DNA of 43,377 bases from Ignisphaera sp. (lineage in GTDB: Archaea; Thermoproteota; Thermoprotei_A; Sulfolobales; Ignisphaeraceae), in the NCBI GenBank assembly GCA_025058535.1, contig JANXEL010000011.1, forward strand, positions 1-43,377, read 5' to 3'. Made by a program: the position numbers and the translations under genes. Positions 1 through 6,809 of this stretch are shown here, in pieces; positions within the stretch are counted from its first letter, which is position 1, and every line of letters starts with the position of its first letter. Under the pieces are notes generated by a model that saw only the letters and a program-made list of their open reading frames with translations, did not search any database and was not told the origin of the DNA.

Positions 1-143
1 TCGATCTTATTGTTATCCTCATCGAAAATAAGCACAAGCTTCTCGCCATCACTAATATTTAGAAGAAGTCTTAATGCGGCAGGTATCGTTATGCGGCCTT
101 TACTATCAACCTTTACAACGTCGCTAAATACTGGTATATGCAT
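1..143 (-). CDS. AbrB/SpoVT-type DNA-binding protein, C-terminus cut by window edge
   Basis: The ATG at 143 opens a frame that runs off the left edge, giving the first 47 residues. It begins MHIPVFSDVVKVDSKGRITI and continues PAALRLLLNI, which is the swapped-hairpin AbrB pattern (V-D-S-K-G-R-I-T-I-P, then L-R-L-L-x-I-x-x-G-E-K). Proteins of this family are dimeric DNA-binding regulators or antitoxin-like proteins. The gene starts 12 bases after the PCNA stop on the same strand, so it is probably co-transcribed with PCNA. Because the C-terminus is missing, I cannot tell a stand-alone regulator from a fusion protein. Confidence 0.75.
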   Translation of the reverse strand, partial: MHIPVFSDVVKVDSKGRITIPAALRLLLNISDGEKLVLIFDEDNNKI

Positions 144-155
144 CACCTGGTTAGT

Positions 156-917
156 TCATCCTCTTGGTGCCACCCATATAGTAATCTTACCTCCTCCAGT
201 GATATCTAGGCTTATCCTAAGAGGTTTTTCGGGGCCAAAAGCAATGGTGCACTCGTCTGCAAGATCCAGAGCCTTTAGCAGAGCTTTAAGGTGATCAACA
301 CTGTATCTAGCCATAGCACTTCCAATGCTTGCCTCGAGAGATGTGAGCGGTTGGAACTGCTTTAGTACCGTTTCGTACGATGCAAGTTCACCACCTGCTA
401 TAACCTTTATGGAATTGTCCTCAGATGAGTACATTAATGCAATCTCGTCTCCAACTAACGACGAGTCTTTCAGAATGTTGACGAGCTCTGATGATGGAAG
501 GGCGGCCACGATCTCAAGTCCAACATCTATAGAGCCTATGCCTTCAAATTCTACCTCTGAAAGAGGCACTAGATACTCTCTCTCGATATTCGATCTAACG
601 TTAAAGACCCTGATATTAAGCTCTCTTGCACCCTCCATATACACTATCTCTATTTTATCCCTCTTTGTAGCCCTTCTAAAAGCTTTAACGAATTCGTCCC
701 TATCAGCTACCACTCCGACCTCCCTATCAACGCTGTACTCTTCAAATGATGTAGCGGGCAGCTCAAATACTATCATGGAAACCTTATCTGGACTCAGAGC
801 TTCGATGGAGAACCTCTCGGGAGATATCACTAGGGGCACCTGATCCACAATGCTTTTCAGGGCTATTGTAACCTTTTTAAACACTACACCAACAGGGTAT
901 ACTACTTTAACACTCAT
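156..917 (-). CDS. pcn: DNA polymerase sliding clamp (PCNA)
   Basis: A 253-residue protein of normal archaeal PCNA length. It encircles DNA and tethers polymerase, FEN1, ligase and other replication enzymes. The sequence shows the two-domain clamp pattern: an N-terminal domain with SIVDQVPLVI and LSPDKVSMIVFELPA, a linker near residues 115-135, and the end DITGGGKITIWVAPRG, where the family carries its partner-binding C-terminal tail. Crenarchaea usually have three PCNA subunits forming a heterotrimer; which one this is cannot be decided here, and no second clamp lies in the window. The ATG at 917 follows an AT-rich upstream region and the AbrB-type gene follows closely. Confidence 0.93.
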   Translation of the reverse strand: MSVKVVYPVGVVFKKVTIALKSIVDQVPLVISPERFSIEALSPDKVSMIVFELPATSFEEYSVDREVGVVADRDEFVKAFRRATKRDKIEIVYMEGARELNIRVFNVRSNIEREYLVPLSEVEFEGIGSIDVGLEIVAALPSSELVNILKDSSLVGDEIALMYSSEDNSIKVIAGGELASYETVLKQFQPLTSLEASIGSAMARYSVDHLKALLKALDLADECTIAFGPEKPLRISLDITGGGKITIWVAPRG

Positions 918-1054
918 AATAAAATTCCCAAATATGGTATAAGTTGTTTACAGAAATTTAAATTAGAAGCATCATAACGTATTTATAATAGAGTTTAGAG
1001 AGTAATTTTAGGTAGACGCAACATCATCAATAGTAATACATGAGATGACAGTAT

Positions 1055-1426
1055 ATGGTGAAAATCTCGGTCGGAACTGTAGTAGGCCACTACGTCGCTA
1101 TAGAAGTGAAGGTGGAGGATGCAGTAGATATAATTAACGCCTTAAAGAAAGCTCTAAACAAGGGAGGCGATGATGTCAGCGATACCATTAGAATGATTCA
1201 ATATTTTGATGTATTTTACAATATTATGCACAAAAAATTCAAAGAATATTTAACGCCTAGGAAGGATGTGAGTGATTTAATAAAAGGCAACGTACTAATT
1301 GATAGGATAAGGCTCATTAAGAAGGATAGTGGAAAATATGTTATTATAGTATTTGACAAGTCCGTATCTAAGGAAACTCTAGTGAATACATTAATTAATC
1401 TTGGATACGAGGTAGCAAATATGTGA
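1055..1426 (+). CDS. hypothetical protein, 123 aa
   Basis: I do not recognise a family. The protein is soluble, Lys/Asp/Val-rich, with an early predicted helix (VEDAVDIINALKKALNKGG) and a C-terminal beta-alpha-beta-like end (KYVIIVFDKSVSKETLVNTLINLGYEV). The ATG at 1055 is preceded by GAGATGA about 6 bases upstream, a weak Shine-Dalgarno-like match, and by an AT-rich TATA-like stretch near 979-990. It is convergent with the Rpo13 gene, whose stop lies only 8 bases beyond this stop. Its length and amino-acid composition look like a real gene, but no function is proposed. Confidence 0.6.
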   Translation: MVKISVGTVVGHYVAIEVKVEDAVDIINALKKALNKGGDDVSDTIRMIQYFDVFYNIMHKKFKEYLTPRKDVSDLIKGNVLIDRIRLIKKDSGKYVIIVFDKSVSKETLVNTLINLGYEVANM

Positions 1427-1434
1427 ATAACTCT

Positions 1435-1707
1435 CTATCTAGAGCTCTTTGAGGCTCTCCTACCTCTCTTTACAGCTAGCGAGGATTTAGATTGTGAAAT
1501 TAAGCTGCTGTAGAGGTTATCTAGCAATCTCCTGGCTTCTCCAGCATCTATTTCATTCCTCACCAACCTATCCCAGATCTCACCACGGGTTATGAAAAAT
1601 TCCAGCTCTAGCGGACTCAATTCTATATGTTCAACTTCTTCAACTTCCTCTTCAACTTGCTGTTTACCTGAAACTTCCTCTGTAATTGTTGGCTCTTCCT
1701 CATACAT
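1435..1707 (-). CDS. rpo13: RNA polymerase subunit Rpo13 homologue
   Basis: A 90-residue protein with the layout of crenarchaeal Rpo13: an acidic, disordered N-terminus (EEEPTITEEV, EEEVEEVEHIE), a central helix-turn-helix core (LSPLELEFFITRGEIWDRLV then DAGEARRLLDNLY), and a basic tail ending KRGRRASKSSR. In Sulfolobus the equivalent core reads IWDNLL...DEAKRLF, and the match in spacing is clear. Rpo13 binds near the downstream DNA channel of the polymerase and has no bacterial or eukaryotic counterpart. A TATA-like element on this strand (ACTTAAATACC, near 1743-1754) lies upstream. The call rests on recalled similarity of a short, biased protein. Confidence 0.75.
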   Translation of the reverse strand: MYEEEPTITEEVSGKQQVEEEVEEVEHIELSPLELEFFITRGEIWDRLVRNEIDAGEARRLLDNLYSSLISQSKSSLAVKRGRRASKSSR

Positions 1708-1819
1708 GTGGTGGACACCCTTTATACAACTGTGAATGACGGTGGTATTTAAGTAACCTTTGACAGTCCCTTTAAAGTTTTATGAAATCAACTTTAGATG
1801 AGCATCCTTAAATTGATTA

Positions 1820-1850
1820 TACTATTTAAACCTTGGTTTTAAACGTATAA
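1820..1850 (+). promoter_or_regulatory. Probable promoter of the rpl3 operon
   Basis: The A/T-rich block holds two TATA-like elements, ACTATTTAAA (1821-1830) and GTTTTAAAC (1836-1844), 37-57 bases upstream of the small reading frame at 1881 and about 200 bases upstream of rpl3. It is the only good archaeal TATA candidate before the ribosomal genes. Confidence 0.45.
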
Positions 1851-1880
1851 CCAGAACGGAAAAGCTGAAGGTTGTTGACT

Positions 1881-1976
1881 ATGGGTGGAAAGCAGAAAAC
1901 AAGCCTATTCGTTGTAAAAAACGTCCAAGAGGAAGAGAAGGGAAAAGCTAAAAAGCCGAAACAGAGTAGTAAGTGA
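1881..1976 (+). CDS. Small basic reading frame, 31 aa, upstream of rpl3
   Basis: ATG at 1881, stop TGA at 1974-1976. The peptide starts MGGKQKTSLFVVKN and ends with a Lys-rich tail (KGKAKKPKQSSK). The MGGK start and Lys/Glu-rich body resemble the N-terminal tails of archaeal S25e-type ribosomal proteins, but no folded domain follows. It lies downstream of a plausible promoter and upstream of rpl3 on the same strand. It could be a genuine micro-protein, a leader peptide or chance. Confidence 0.35.
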   Translation: MGGKQKTSLFVVKNVQEEEKGKAKKPKQSSK

Positions 1977-2049
1977 TCTACTATAGCAGCTTAACTGAGG
2001 CCGTATACCAGTCACTATGATAAAATAGGTTTAGTTAAGGGTAGAAAAG

Positions 2050-3075
2050 ATGGCTCATAGGAAAACAAGCGCACCTAAACGTGGCAGCCTTGGAGTGAGA
2101 CCCAGAAAACGGGCCAGTGAATTCATACCCACTGTTAGGAGCTGGCCCAGTATCGATACCAGTAATCCAACACCTCTTGGTTTTCTAGGTTATAAAGTTG
2201 GCATGACGCACGCTATTGTAATTGACGACAGGCCGGGATCTCCTACGGAGGGTAGAGAGATATTTGTGCCAGTTACAATAGTGGAAACCCCATCCATGAT
2301 ACCCATTGCCCTAAGATTGTATGGTGTAAACAGTCGTGGAGGTTTAGGCGTCATAGGAGATATATGGATAGAGCCTCCAAAAGAGCTAGAGATATGGCGT
2401 CGCATATTGACATACAGGCCCACGCGTGGTATAGATGATAAAATTAGTAATATTAAGGGCAACATTGAATTGGTTAAGAGGGTGGGCCTAGTGTTGGCAT
2501 CGAACGTTAAGGAGGTAGGAGGTTTAAGCAAGAAAGCTCCAGATATAATTGAGGTATGTATAGGTGGTGGTAATATGAGTGAGAGGTTAAATTATGCAGT
2601 GAATTTGCTGGGTAAACATTTAATGGTGGATCAAGTATTTCAAATGGGACAGTTTGTGGACATTATAAGTATAACTAAGGGTAAAGGATTCCAGGGGGTT
2701 GTAAAAAGATTTGGTGTTAAAGAGTTGCCTAAGTGGCATAAGCATAGAAAGGGGAGTAGAAGAATTGGCAGCAGAGGCCCAACAATAGGAGCACTATCAG
2801 AAGTGCCACAGCCAGGTCAAATGGGCTTTCACAGAAGGACGGACTACAATAAGAGGGTATTAATGATTGGCGAAAATGGTTATACTATTACACCAGCAGG
2901 AGGCTTTCCACACTACGGTATTGTTAAATCAAAATGGGTTATGCTCTGGGGGAGTATACCAGGAACTCCTAAACGTCCTGTTGTTTTAAGATGGCCTATA
3001 AGGCCACCTAAATGGAAGCCTAGTACAGCACCCCAGGTAGTCTACATCAATTTAGAGAGTAAAATAGCGGGGTAG
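2050..3075 (+). CDS. rpl3: 50S ribosomal protein L3
   Basis: A 341-residue protein with the archaeal/eukaryal L3 signature throughout: HRKTSAPKRGSLGVRPRKRA at the N-terminus, then PLGFLGYKVGMTH, the KGFQGVVKRFGVKE loop, and KHRKGSRRIGSRGPTIGA before the PGQMGFHRRT segment that reaches the peptidyl-transferase centre. L3 is an early assembly protein of 23S rRNA. It is the first gene of a tight cluster; rpl4 starts 4 bases after its stop. The length is normal for archaea. Confidence 0.97.
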   Translation: MAHRKTSAPKRGSLGVRPRKRASEFIPTVRSWPSIDTSNPTPLGFLGYKVGMTHAIVIDDRPGSPTEGREIFVPVTIVETPSMIPIALRLYGVNSRGGLGVIGDIWIEPPKELEIWRRILTYRPTRGIDDKISNIKGNIELVKRVGLVLASNVKEVGGLSKKAPDIIEVCIGGGNMSERLNYAVNLLGKHLMVDQVFQMGQFVDIISITKGKGFQGVVKRFGVKELPKWHKHRKGSRRIGSRGPTIGALSEVPQPGQMGFHRRTDYNKRVLMIGENGYTITPAGGFPHYGIVKSKWVMLWGSIPGTPKRPVVLRWPIRPPKWKPSTAPQVVYINLESKIAG

Positions 3076-3079
3076 ATCT

Positions 3080-3901
3080 ATGGAGGAAGACAAGTATCTG
3101 CTGATCTATCCTATTGAAAAGCGCCGAGCACCTCTATTCAACCTAAATGGTGATTTTCTAGAGTATCTAGAACTACCACTGCTTTTCAGCTATCCCATAA
3201 GGATTGATATTATAAGAAGGGCAGTGCATTCAGCACTCACTGCAAGGCTTCAGATAAAGGCACGGGATGTATTGGCGGGAAAGAGAAGAGTTGGAGAGTC
3301 GTGGGGAATAGGATACAGTGTCGCTAGAGTACCTAGACTAGATAATGGAAGGGCCGTACTATCCCCGAATGTTGTTGGTGGAAGGAGGCAGTTTGCACCA
3401 ACAGTACTTGAGAAACTGCATGAAGAGATGAATAGAAAGGAGATGAAGCTAGCAATAATATCAGCCCTAGCCGCTCTTGCAGATAGAAACTTTGTAATAA
3501 AGCGAGGCTATGTATTACCAGATAAAGCAAAAACCTTACCAATAGTCGTAGTTAATGATTTCGAGAATCTAAGTACGACAAAGCAGGTAAGAGATTGTCT
3601 CAAAAGGTTAGAAATCTGGGATAACGTCTCACGGGCTCAGGAAAGAATTAGGATAAGAGCAGGTAGGGGTAAGGTGAGGGGTCGAAGATATATAACGCCT
3701 AAAAGCCTCCTCTTCATCGTTTCATCAACTAAGAGTCCAGTGGTTCAAGCAGTCCGCAACCTACCAGGGACTGACTACCTTACACCTGACAATTTAAACA
3801 TATTAAAGCTGGCGCCCGGTGGATTGCCGGGTAGATTAGCTGTAGTATCCCAGAAAGCACTAGAACTTATAGAGAGAAGATACGTGGTTGAAAAACCATG
3901 A
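3080..3901 (+). CDS. rpl4: 50S ribosomal protein L4
   Basis: A 273-residue archaeal-type L4. The long loop that penetrates the exit tunnel is visible (GKRRVGESWGIG, then GGRRQFAP), followed by the two-layer core and the RIRAGRGKVRGRRY segment typical of archaeal and eukaryal L4/L1e. L4 lines the nascent-peptide tunnel near 23S domain I. The stop overlaps the rpl23 start by 4 bases, indicating translational coupling. Confidence 0.97.
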   Translation: MEEDKYLLIYPIEKRRAPLFNLNGDFLEYLELPLLFSYPIRIDIIRRAVHSALTARLQIKARDVLAGKRRVGESWGIGYSVARVPRLDNGRAVLSPNVVGGRRQFAPTVLEKLHEEMNRKEMKLAIISALAALADRNFVIKRGYVLPDKAKTLPIVVVNDFENLSTTKQVRDCLKRLEIWDNVSRAQERIRIRAGRGKVRGRRYITPKSLLFIVSSTKSPVVQAVRNLPGTDYLTPDNLNILKLAPGGLPGRLAVVSQKALELIERRYVVEKP

Positions 3902-4188
3902 GCAATGAAGGTAGCCGTATAGATACATCCACACCAAACAGCAGAGCTCTAGTGAGCATCATTACAACAGAGAAAGCATACATTCTTGCAGAGAAGCACA
4001 ACTACTTAACAATAAAAACCTATAGAAACATGAGCAAGAGACTAATAAAAGAGTTTATAGAGAAATCATACAATGTGAAGGTAGTTAAGGTAAATACCCT
4101 TATTGACAGAGACGGTTATAAAAAAGCATATGTGAAGCTGGCTCCTGAGAATAGAGCTCTGGATATTATTGAGAGGGCATCAAGGTAG
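3898..4188 (+). CDS. rpl23: 50S ribosomal protein L23
   Basis: A 96-residue L23 with the archaeal pattern: ITTEKAYILAEKHNYLTIKT, then IKEFIEKSYNVKVVKVNTLI and a C-terminal KKAYVKLAPENRALDI. L23 sits at the exit of the ribosomal tunnel and docks SRP54, whose gene is also in this window. The ATG overlaps the rpl4 stop by 4 bases. In most archaea rpl2 follows directly; here the cluster breaks off and rpl2 is found about 7 kb away. Confidence 0.95.
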   Translation: MSNEGSRIDTSTPNSRALVSIITTEKAYILAEKHNYLTIKTYRNMSKRLIKEFIEKSYNVKVVKVNTLIDRDGYKKAYVKLAPENRALDIIERASR

Positions 4189-4212
4189 CAGTTTTGACAT
4201 ACCCGATTACAC

Positions 4213-4272
4213 TGTACGTGATGTATCTGCCGAGTGCTGATTGATGATGAGAGGATTCCCTAACTGATAAGC
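4213..4272 (+). ncRNA. Box C/D guide sRNA (predicted)
   Basis: The intergenic stretch after rpl23 holds all four boxes in order and at correct spacing: C-like GTGATGT (4218-4224), a 12-nt guide, D' CTGA (4237-4240), a short spacer, C' ATGATGA (4244-4250), a 13-nt guide and D CTGA (4264-4267). Archaeal sRNAs of this design bind L7Ae, Nop5 and fibrillarin and direct 2'-O-methylation of the target base paired five nucleotides upstream of D or D'. The complements of the two guides start CACTCGGCAG and TTAGGGAATC; I could not place them on rRNA or tRNA by eye. The ends are approximate. The C box has one mismatch at its last base. Confidence 0.75.
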
Positions 4273-4296
4273 TCATCTAGTGCTAAATGGGGTTTC

Positions 4297-4581
4297 ATGT
4301 TGAGTAAGAATACAAAGACACAATATGTTAACGTATTTATACTATGTAGTGAAGCTGATGTTATTGGAGAAATAAGTAAAGCCATGGATAGGTTGTGTGT
4401 AAATATTGCATGTACCTATAACATCACGCAGAGTAAGATCATAGACAGGTTCTTTTATGTAAGAATACATCCACTGGATACAGAAAAACTTGAGAATGTG
4501 AAAAAGAGTCTGCCTATGATTATTGAGGAATTCAGAGATTTCATATCTTGGTATAAAATTGAAACAGTAGAAGTAAGATAA
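4297..4581 (+). CDS. hypothetical protein, 94 aa
   Basis: No family is recognised. The protein alternates short beta and alpha patterns (YVNVFILCSEADVIGEISKAMDRLCVNIAC then KIIDRFFYVRIHPLDTEKLENVKK), which looks like a small ferredoxin-like or ACT-like fold, but this is only an impression. It lies 25 bases downstream of the C/D sRNA and on the same strand as the rpl genes. Three cysteines occur without a metal-binding spacing. ATG at 4297. Confidence 0.55.
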   Translation: MLSKNTKTQYVNVFILCSEADVIGEISKAMDRLCVNIACTYNITQSKIIDRFFYVRIHPLDTEKLENVKKSLPMIIEEFRDFISWYKIETVEVR

Positions 4582-4604
4582 TCTTTCCTATTACTGCTAA
4601 CTAA

Positions 4605-4787
4605 TCATCTATCAGAATTCACTCTACTACTTGTAATTACTAATGCAAGGGACAGCACCGTCACTACAATTAGTGAAGGAACATGCACAGATAGTTCCTC
4701 ATCATTTGTACTAATAACTATTGATATAAATAGTAGCACTATAACAATGTTAAACATGATTATCTTCTTCCTTAAATCCTCAAACAC
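4605..4787 (-). CDS. cedA2: CedA2-like small membrane protein
   Basis: A 60-residue protein with two hydrophobic helices (about residues 10-27, IIMFNIVIVLLFISIVIS, and 36-52, VPSLIVVTVLSLALVI) and short charged ends (FEDLRKK and SSRVNSDR). Its first base coincides with the last base of the upstream cedA-like stop, so it belongs to that operon. The Sulfolobus Ced operon contains cedA flanked by two small two-helix membrane proteins, CedA1 and CedA2; this one fits CedA2 by size, topology and position. The sequence itself carries little specific signature, so the name rests on context. Confidence 0.55.
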   Translation of the reverse strand: MFEDLRKKIIMFNIVIVLLFISIVISTNDEELSVHVPSLIVVTVLSLALVITSSRVNSDR

Positions 4788-6193
4788 TAGGGAAACACCC
4801 TAACTTTACTTGACCCTCCTATGAGTCTCGATAAACCCCAGCTAATTGATGTGAGCAGCGATAGGAACATTACTGATGCGATTAGATCAACATACACTAT
4901 TCTAGCAATCTCATTTAGAGCATCTGTAAAAAGAGGATTATTATTAGAAAACATTCGTTGTATAGTGCTATAGGTATACAATTCGCTAGGCTCTGTAGGC
5001 ATCATACCATTTAATTCCATTTTTATTTCAACAGTATGGAATCCCCATGGCACATCTATAATATAGGTGCTCCCTACTAGATCGTACCAGTACCATCTAT
5101 ACGAATCAAATACATTTGTAGAAATAATAGTACCATCTACTACAATCTCCTTTATGCTATAGGCATCGACAAAAGATATATACAGATTTGAATCGTGATC
5201 TGAATTGATAGTAATTTTTATGAATTCATCTGTAAATATCTCTATTGAGATGTTGTTGACCGTTGGTGATACGTGGAGAGCTATTCCATTCTTATATGCT
5301 ATTAAGCCCCGCACCAGAATGTCGACTTTGCATACATGAAGATAAAATTCCCTATAAACATTCTGAAGACACAAACTGTGCAAGCTAACATTACTTACAT
5401 TAGTATAGAATTGGTGCCCTACTACATCAAAGTATAAAGTTGTGGGTGATGAAAGTAGCTTAGGGTTACTGACAAGAAGGATATAGTTGTTAGAGTAGAG
5501 TGGTAGTGGTCCCATATAACCTTCTGAAGGAGACTCGAAACCTATATAACCATCGTTAATCGGCTGACCAAACTCATTTACTATGGAACCGTAGACCATA
5601 GGCATTCCTAACGATGCGGATGGGGAATAGAGTAGAAGTTTGTAGAAACCATAATACAGAGGTAGCGCAATGTAGAATACAATTGCAAATGACAGTAGGA
5701 ATGCTCCTGCGTTTCTGGCTATTCTAAAAGGTATTGCCATAAGCAGTATTCCAAGTGATGACAACATCCACACACCTTTATAGACTACTGTGGCGATTGA
5801 GTAGAGTAACATGCTAGAATGCAGGGATGCGAGAATTGGATTGATTATTAGAGTTGCAAGCCTATTTATCCCAGGTAGAAACCTGGCGAAAATCCCACTA
5901 AATATGCTAAACAGTAGGACTATCATACTTCTAAACGCAATTGTTGATTTTATTTGCAAGAAGAAAGCTTCCCAACTACCACCAGCTAGAGTTCTTATAT
6001 AGTCAGCAAAATTCACTATAGTATTTAGAGATAGAGTTAATGCAGCTATAAAGAATGCATCCGTTATTAACCTAGGTCCCCATTTCTTCAGCCCTATAAC
6101 GGGTATTGGTAAGGCATATATAAGTACACCCAGATAAAAAGTGAGTATCGATAGGTAGTATGCTATGAACAGTAGATGCATCCCCATCATCAT
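4787..6193 (-). CDS. cedA: CedA-like polytopic membrane protein (DNA import channel, VirB6-like)
   Basis: A 468-residue membrane protein. Hydrophobic helices are visible at about 5-30, 42-64, 84-104, 110-135, 138-155 and 162-186; then comes a long polar region (about 190-430) and a last helix near 436-456. The segment LMAIPFRIARNAGAFLLSFA resembles the conserved core of CedA, the channel subunit of the crenarchaeal Ced DNA-import system, related to VirB6 of conjugation machines. The polar region starts like a carboxypeptidase-regulatory/transthyretin-type beta domain (MVYGSIVNEFGQPINDGYIGF) and is predicted to lie outside the cell. It is preceded by the CedA1-like pilin and overlaps the CedA2-like gene by one base. 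The HerA/VirB4-type ATPase CedB is not in the window. Confidence 0.68.
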   Translation of the reverse strand: MMMGMHLLFIAYYLSILTFYLGVLIYALPIPVIGLKKWGPRLITDAFFIAALTLSLNTIVNFADYIRTLAGGSWEAFFLQIKSTIAFRSMIVLLFSIFSGIFARFLPGINRLATLIINPILASLHSSMLLYSIATVVYKGVWMLSSLGILLMAIPFRIARNAGAFLLSFAIVFYIALPLYYGFYKLLLYSPSASLGMPMVYGSIVNEFGQPINDGYIGFESPSEGYMGPLPLYSNNYILLVSNPKLLSSPTTLYFDVVGHQFYTNVSNVSLHSLCLQNVYREFYLHVCKVDILVRGLIAYKNGIALHVSPTVNNISIEIFTDEFIKITINSDHDSNLYISFVDAYSIKEIVVDGTIISTNVFDSYRWYWYDLVGSTYIIDVPWGFHTVEIKMELNGMMPTEPSELYTYSTIQRMFSNNNPLFTDALNEIARIVYVDLIASVMFLSLLTSISWGLSRLIGGSSKVRVFP

Positions 6194-6210
6194 ATAGATA
6201 ATTGGTGTGT

Positions 6211-6489
6211 TTAAGATAGTTGTGGTAGAGGTGGCTGTGGGTACACATTACCTAAAAAGGACGAAATGTACGTTATCAACCAAAATATCGATGTCCCTAT
6301 AGCAACCCAAAATGCACCCCATATAGCATCTTCAATAAGCCCCTGGCCGATTCTTCTGGTCTTTCCCATAGGTATAGGAGATCCCTTAATAGCCCATCCT
6401 ATAATCCATGTTAATAAAAAGAGGAGCCAGGACACCATTACAGTTCTATTTATCAAATCTTTTATTAGATCTATAACATCCATAAACAT
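6211..6489 (-). CDS. cedA1: CedA1-like conjugative pilin
   Basis: A 92-residue protein made of two hydrophobic helices (about 18-33 and 56-76) joined by a short, positively charged loop containing KGSPIPMGKTRRIGQGLIED, with a Pro-rich tail (YPQPPLPQLS). A helical hairpin with a basic loop is the design of VirB2/TrbC conjugative pilins and of CedA1, the pilin of the archaeal Ced system described for Aeropyrum. It is the first gene of the operon. A TATA box (CTTTATTAAC on this strand, 6510-6519) sits about 25 bases upstream of the ATG at 6489, implying a leaderless transcript. Alternative start: ATG at 6483. Confidence 0.7.
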   Translation of the reverse strand: MFMDVIDLIKDLINRTVMVSWLLFLLTWIIGWAIKGSPIPMGKTRRIGQGLIEDAIWGAFWVAIGTSIFWLITYISSFLGNVYPQPPLPQLS

Positions 6490-6509
6490 GTACCCACAGA
6501 AGGAAATGG

Positions 6510-6519
6510 GTTAATAAAG
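6510..6519 (-). promoter_or_regulatory. TATA box of the ced-like operon
   Basis: On the minus strand the bases read ACTTTATTAAC, centred about 25 bases before the ATG at 6489. That distance places transcription start at the start codon itself. Confidence 0.5.
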
Positions 6520-6529
6520 TGTTACTAAG

Positions 6530-6809
6530 AAAGCTATTTTCATGTAATTATCTGGCCAAGCGATACGCACGCAGCCTTATTTTAATTTTCACTTCCATTT
6601 AAAGTTGACCTCTTAATTTAAGCAACTTTAGGTAGGATGAGTACTATACATCTAGGTATTTCAAGCAAGACTGCTGCAGCCTCTTTGTAGTCTATTTAAG
6701 AGAGAACACTAAAATTAGTTAGACATGCATCTCTGATGAAAAATGCAAAAGTCCCTCAAAGTAGGTAGGTGAGAAGCTGAAACACTATGTAGGATCACCT
6801 TTTTACTCA
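6530..6809. other. Intergenic region with one weak C/D-like element
   Basis: This gap separates the end of the Lhr-like gene (minus) from the ced-like promoter (minus). It holds no convincing reading frame. CTGATGA (6733-6739) and CTGA (6777-6780) are spaced like the C and D boxes of an archaeal C/D sRNA, but no good D'/C' pair lies between them, so I do not call an RNA gene. The rest is AT-rich without clear repeats. Confidence 0.4.

Noticed and set aside
325-843. Long open frame antisense to PCNA (172 codons)
   Set aside because: It mirrors the PCNA frame, has a Ser/Thr/Leu-rich composition typical of antisense frames, and the PCNA protein is unmistakable.
1977-2049. CTGA and ATGATAA between the 31-aa frame and rpl3 as a C/D sRNA
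   Set aside because: Boxes are in the wrong order or too far apart, the C box has two mismatches and no closing D box follows.
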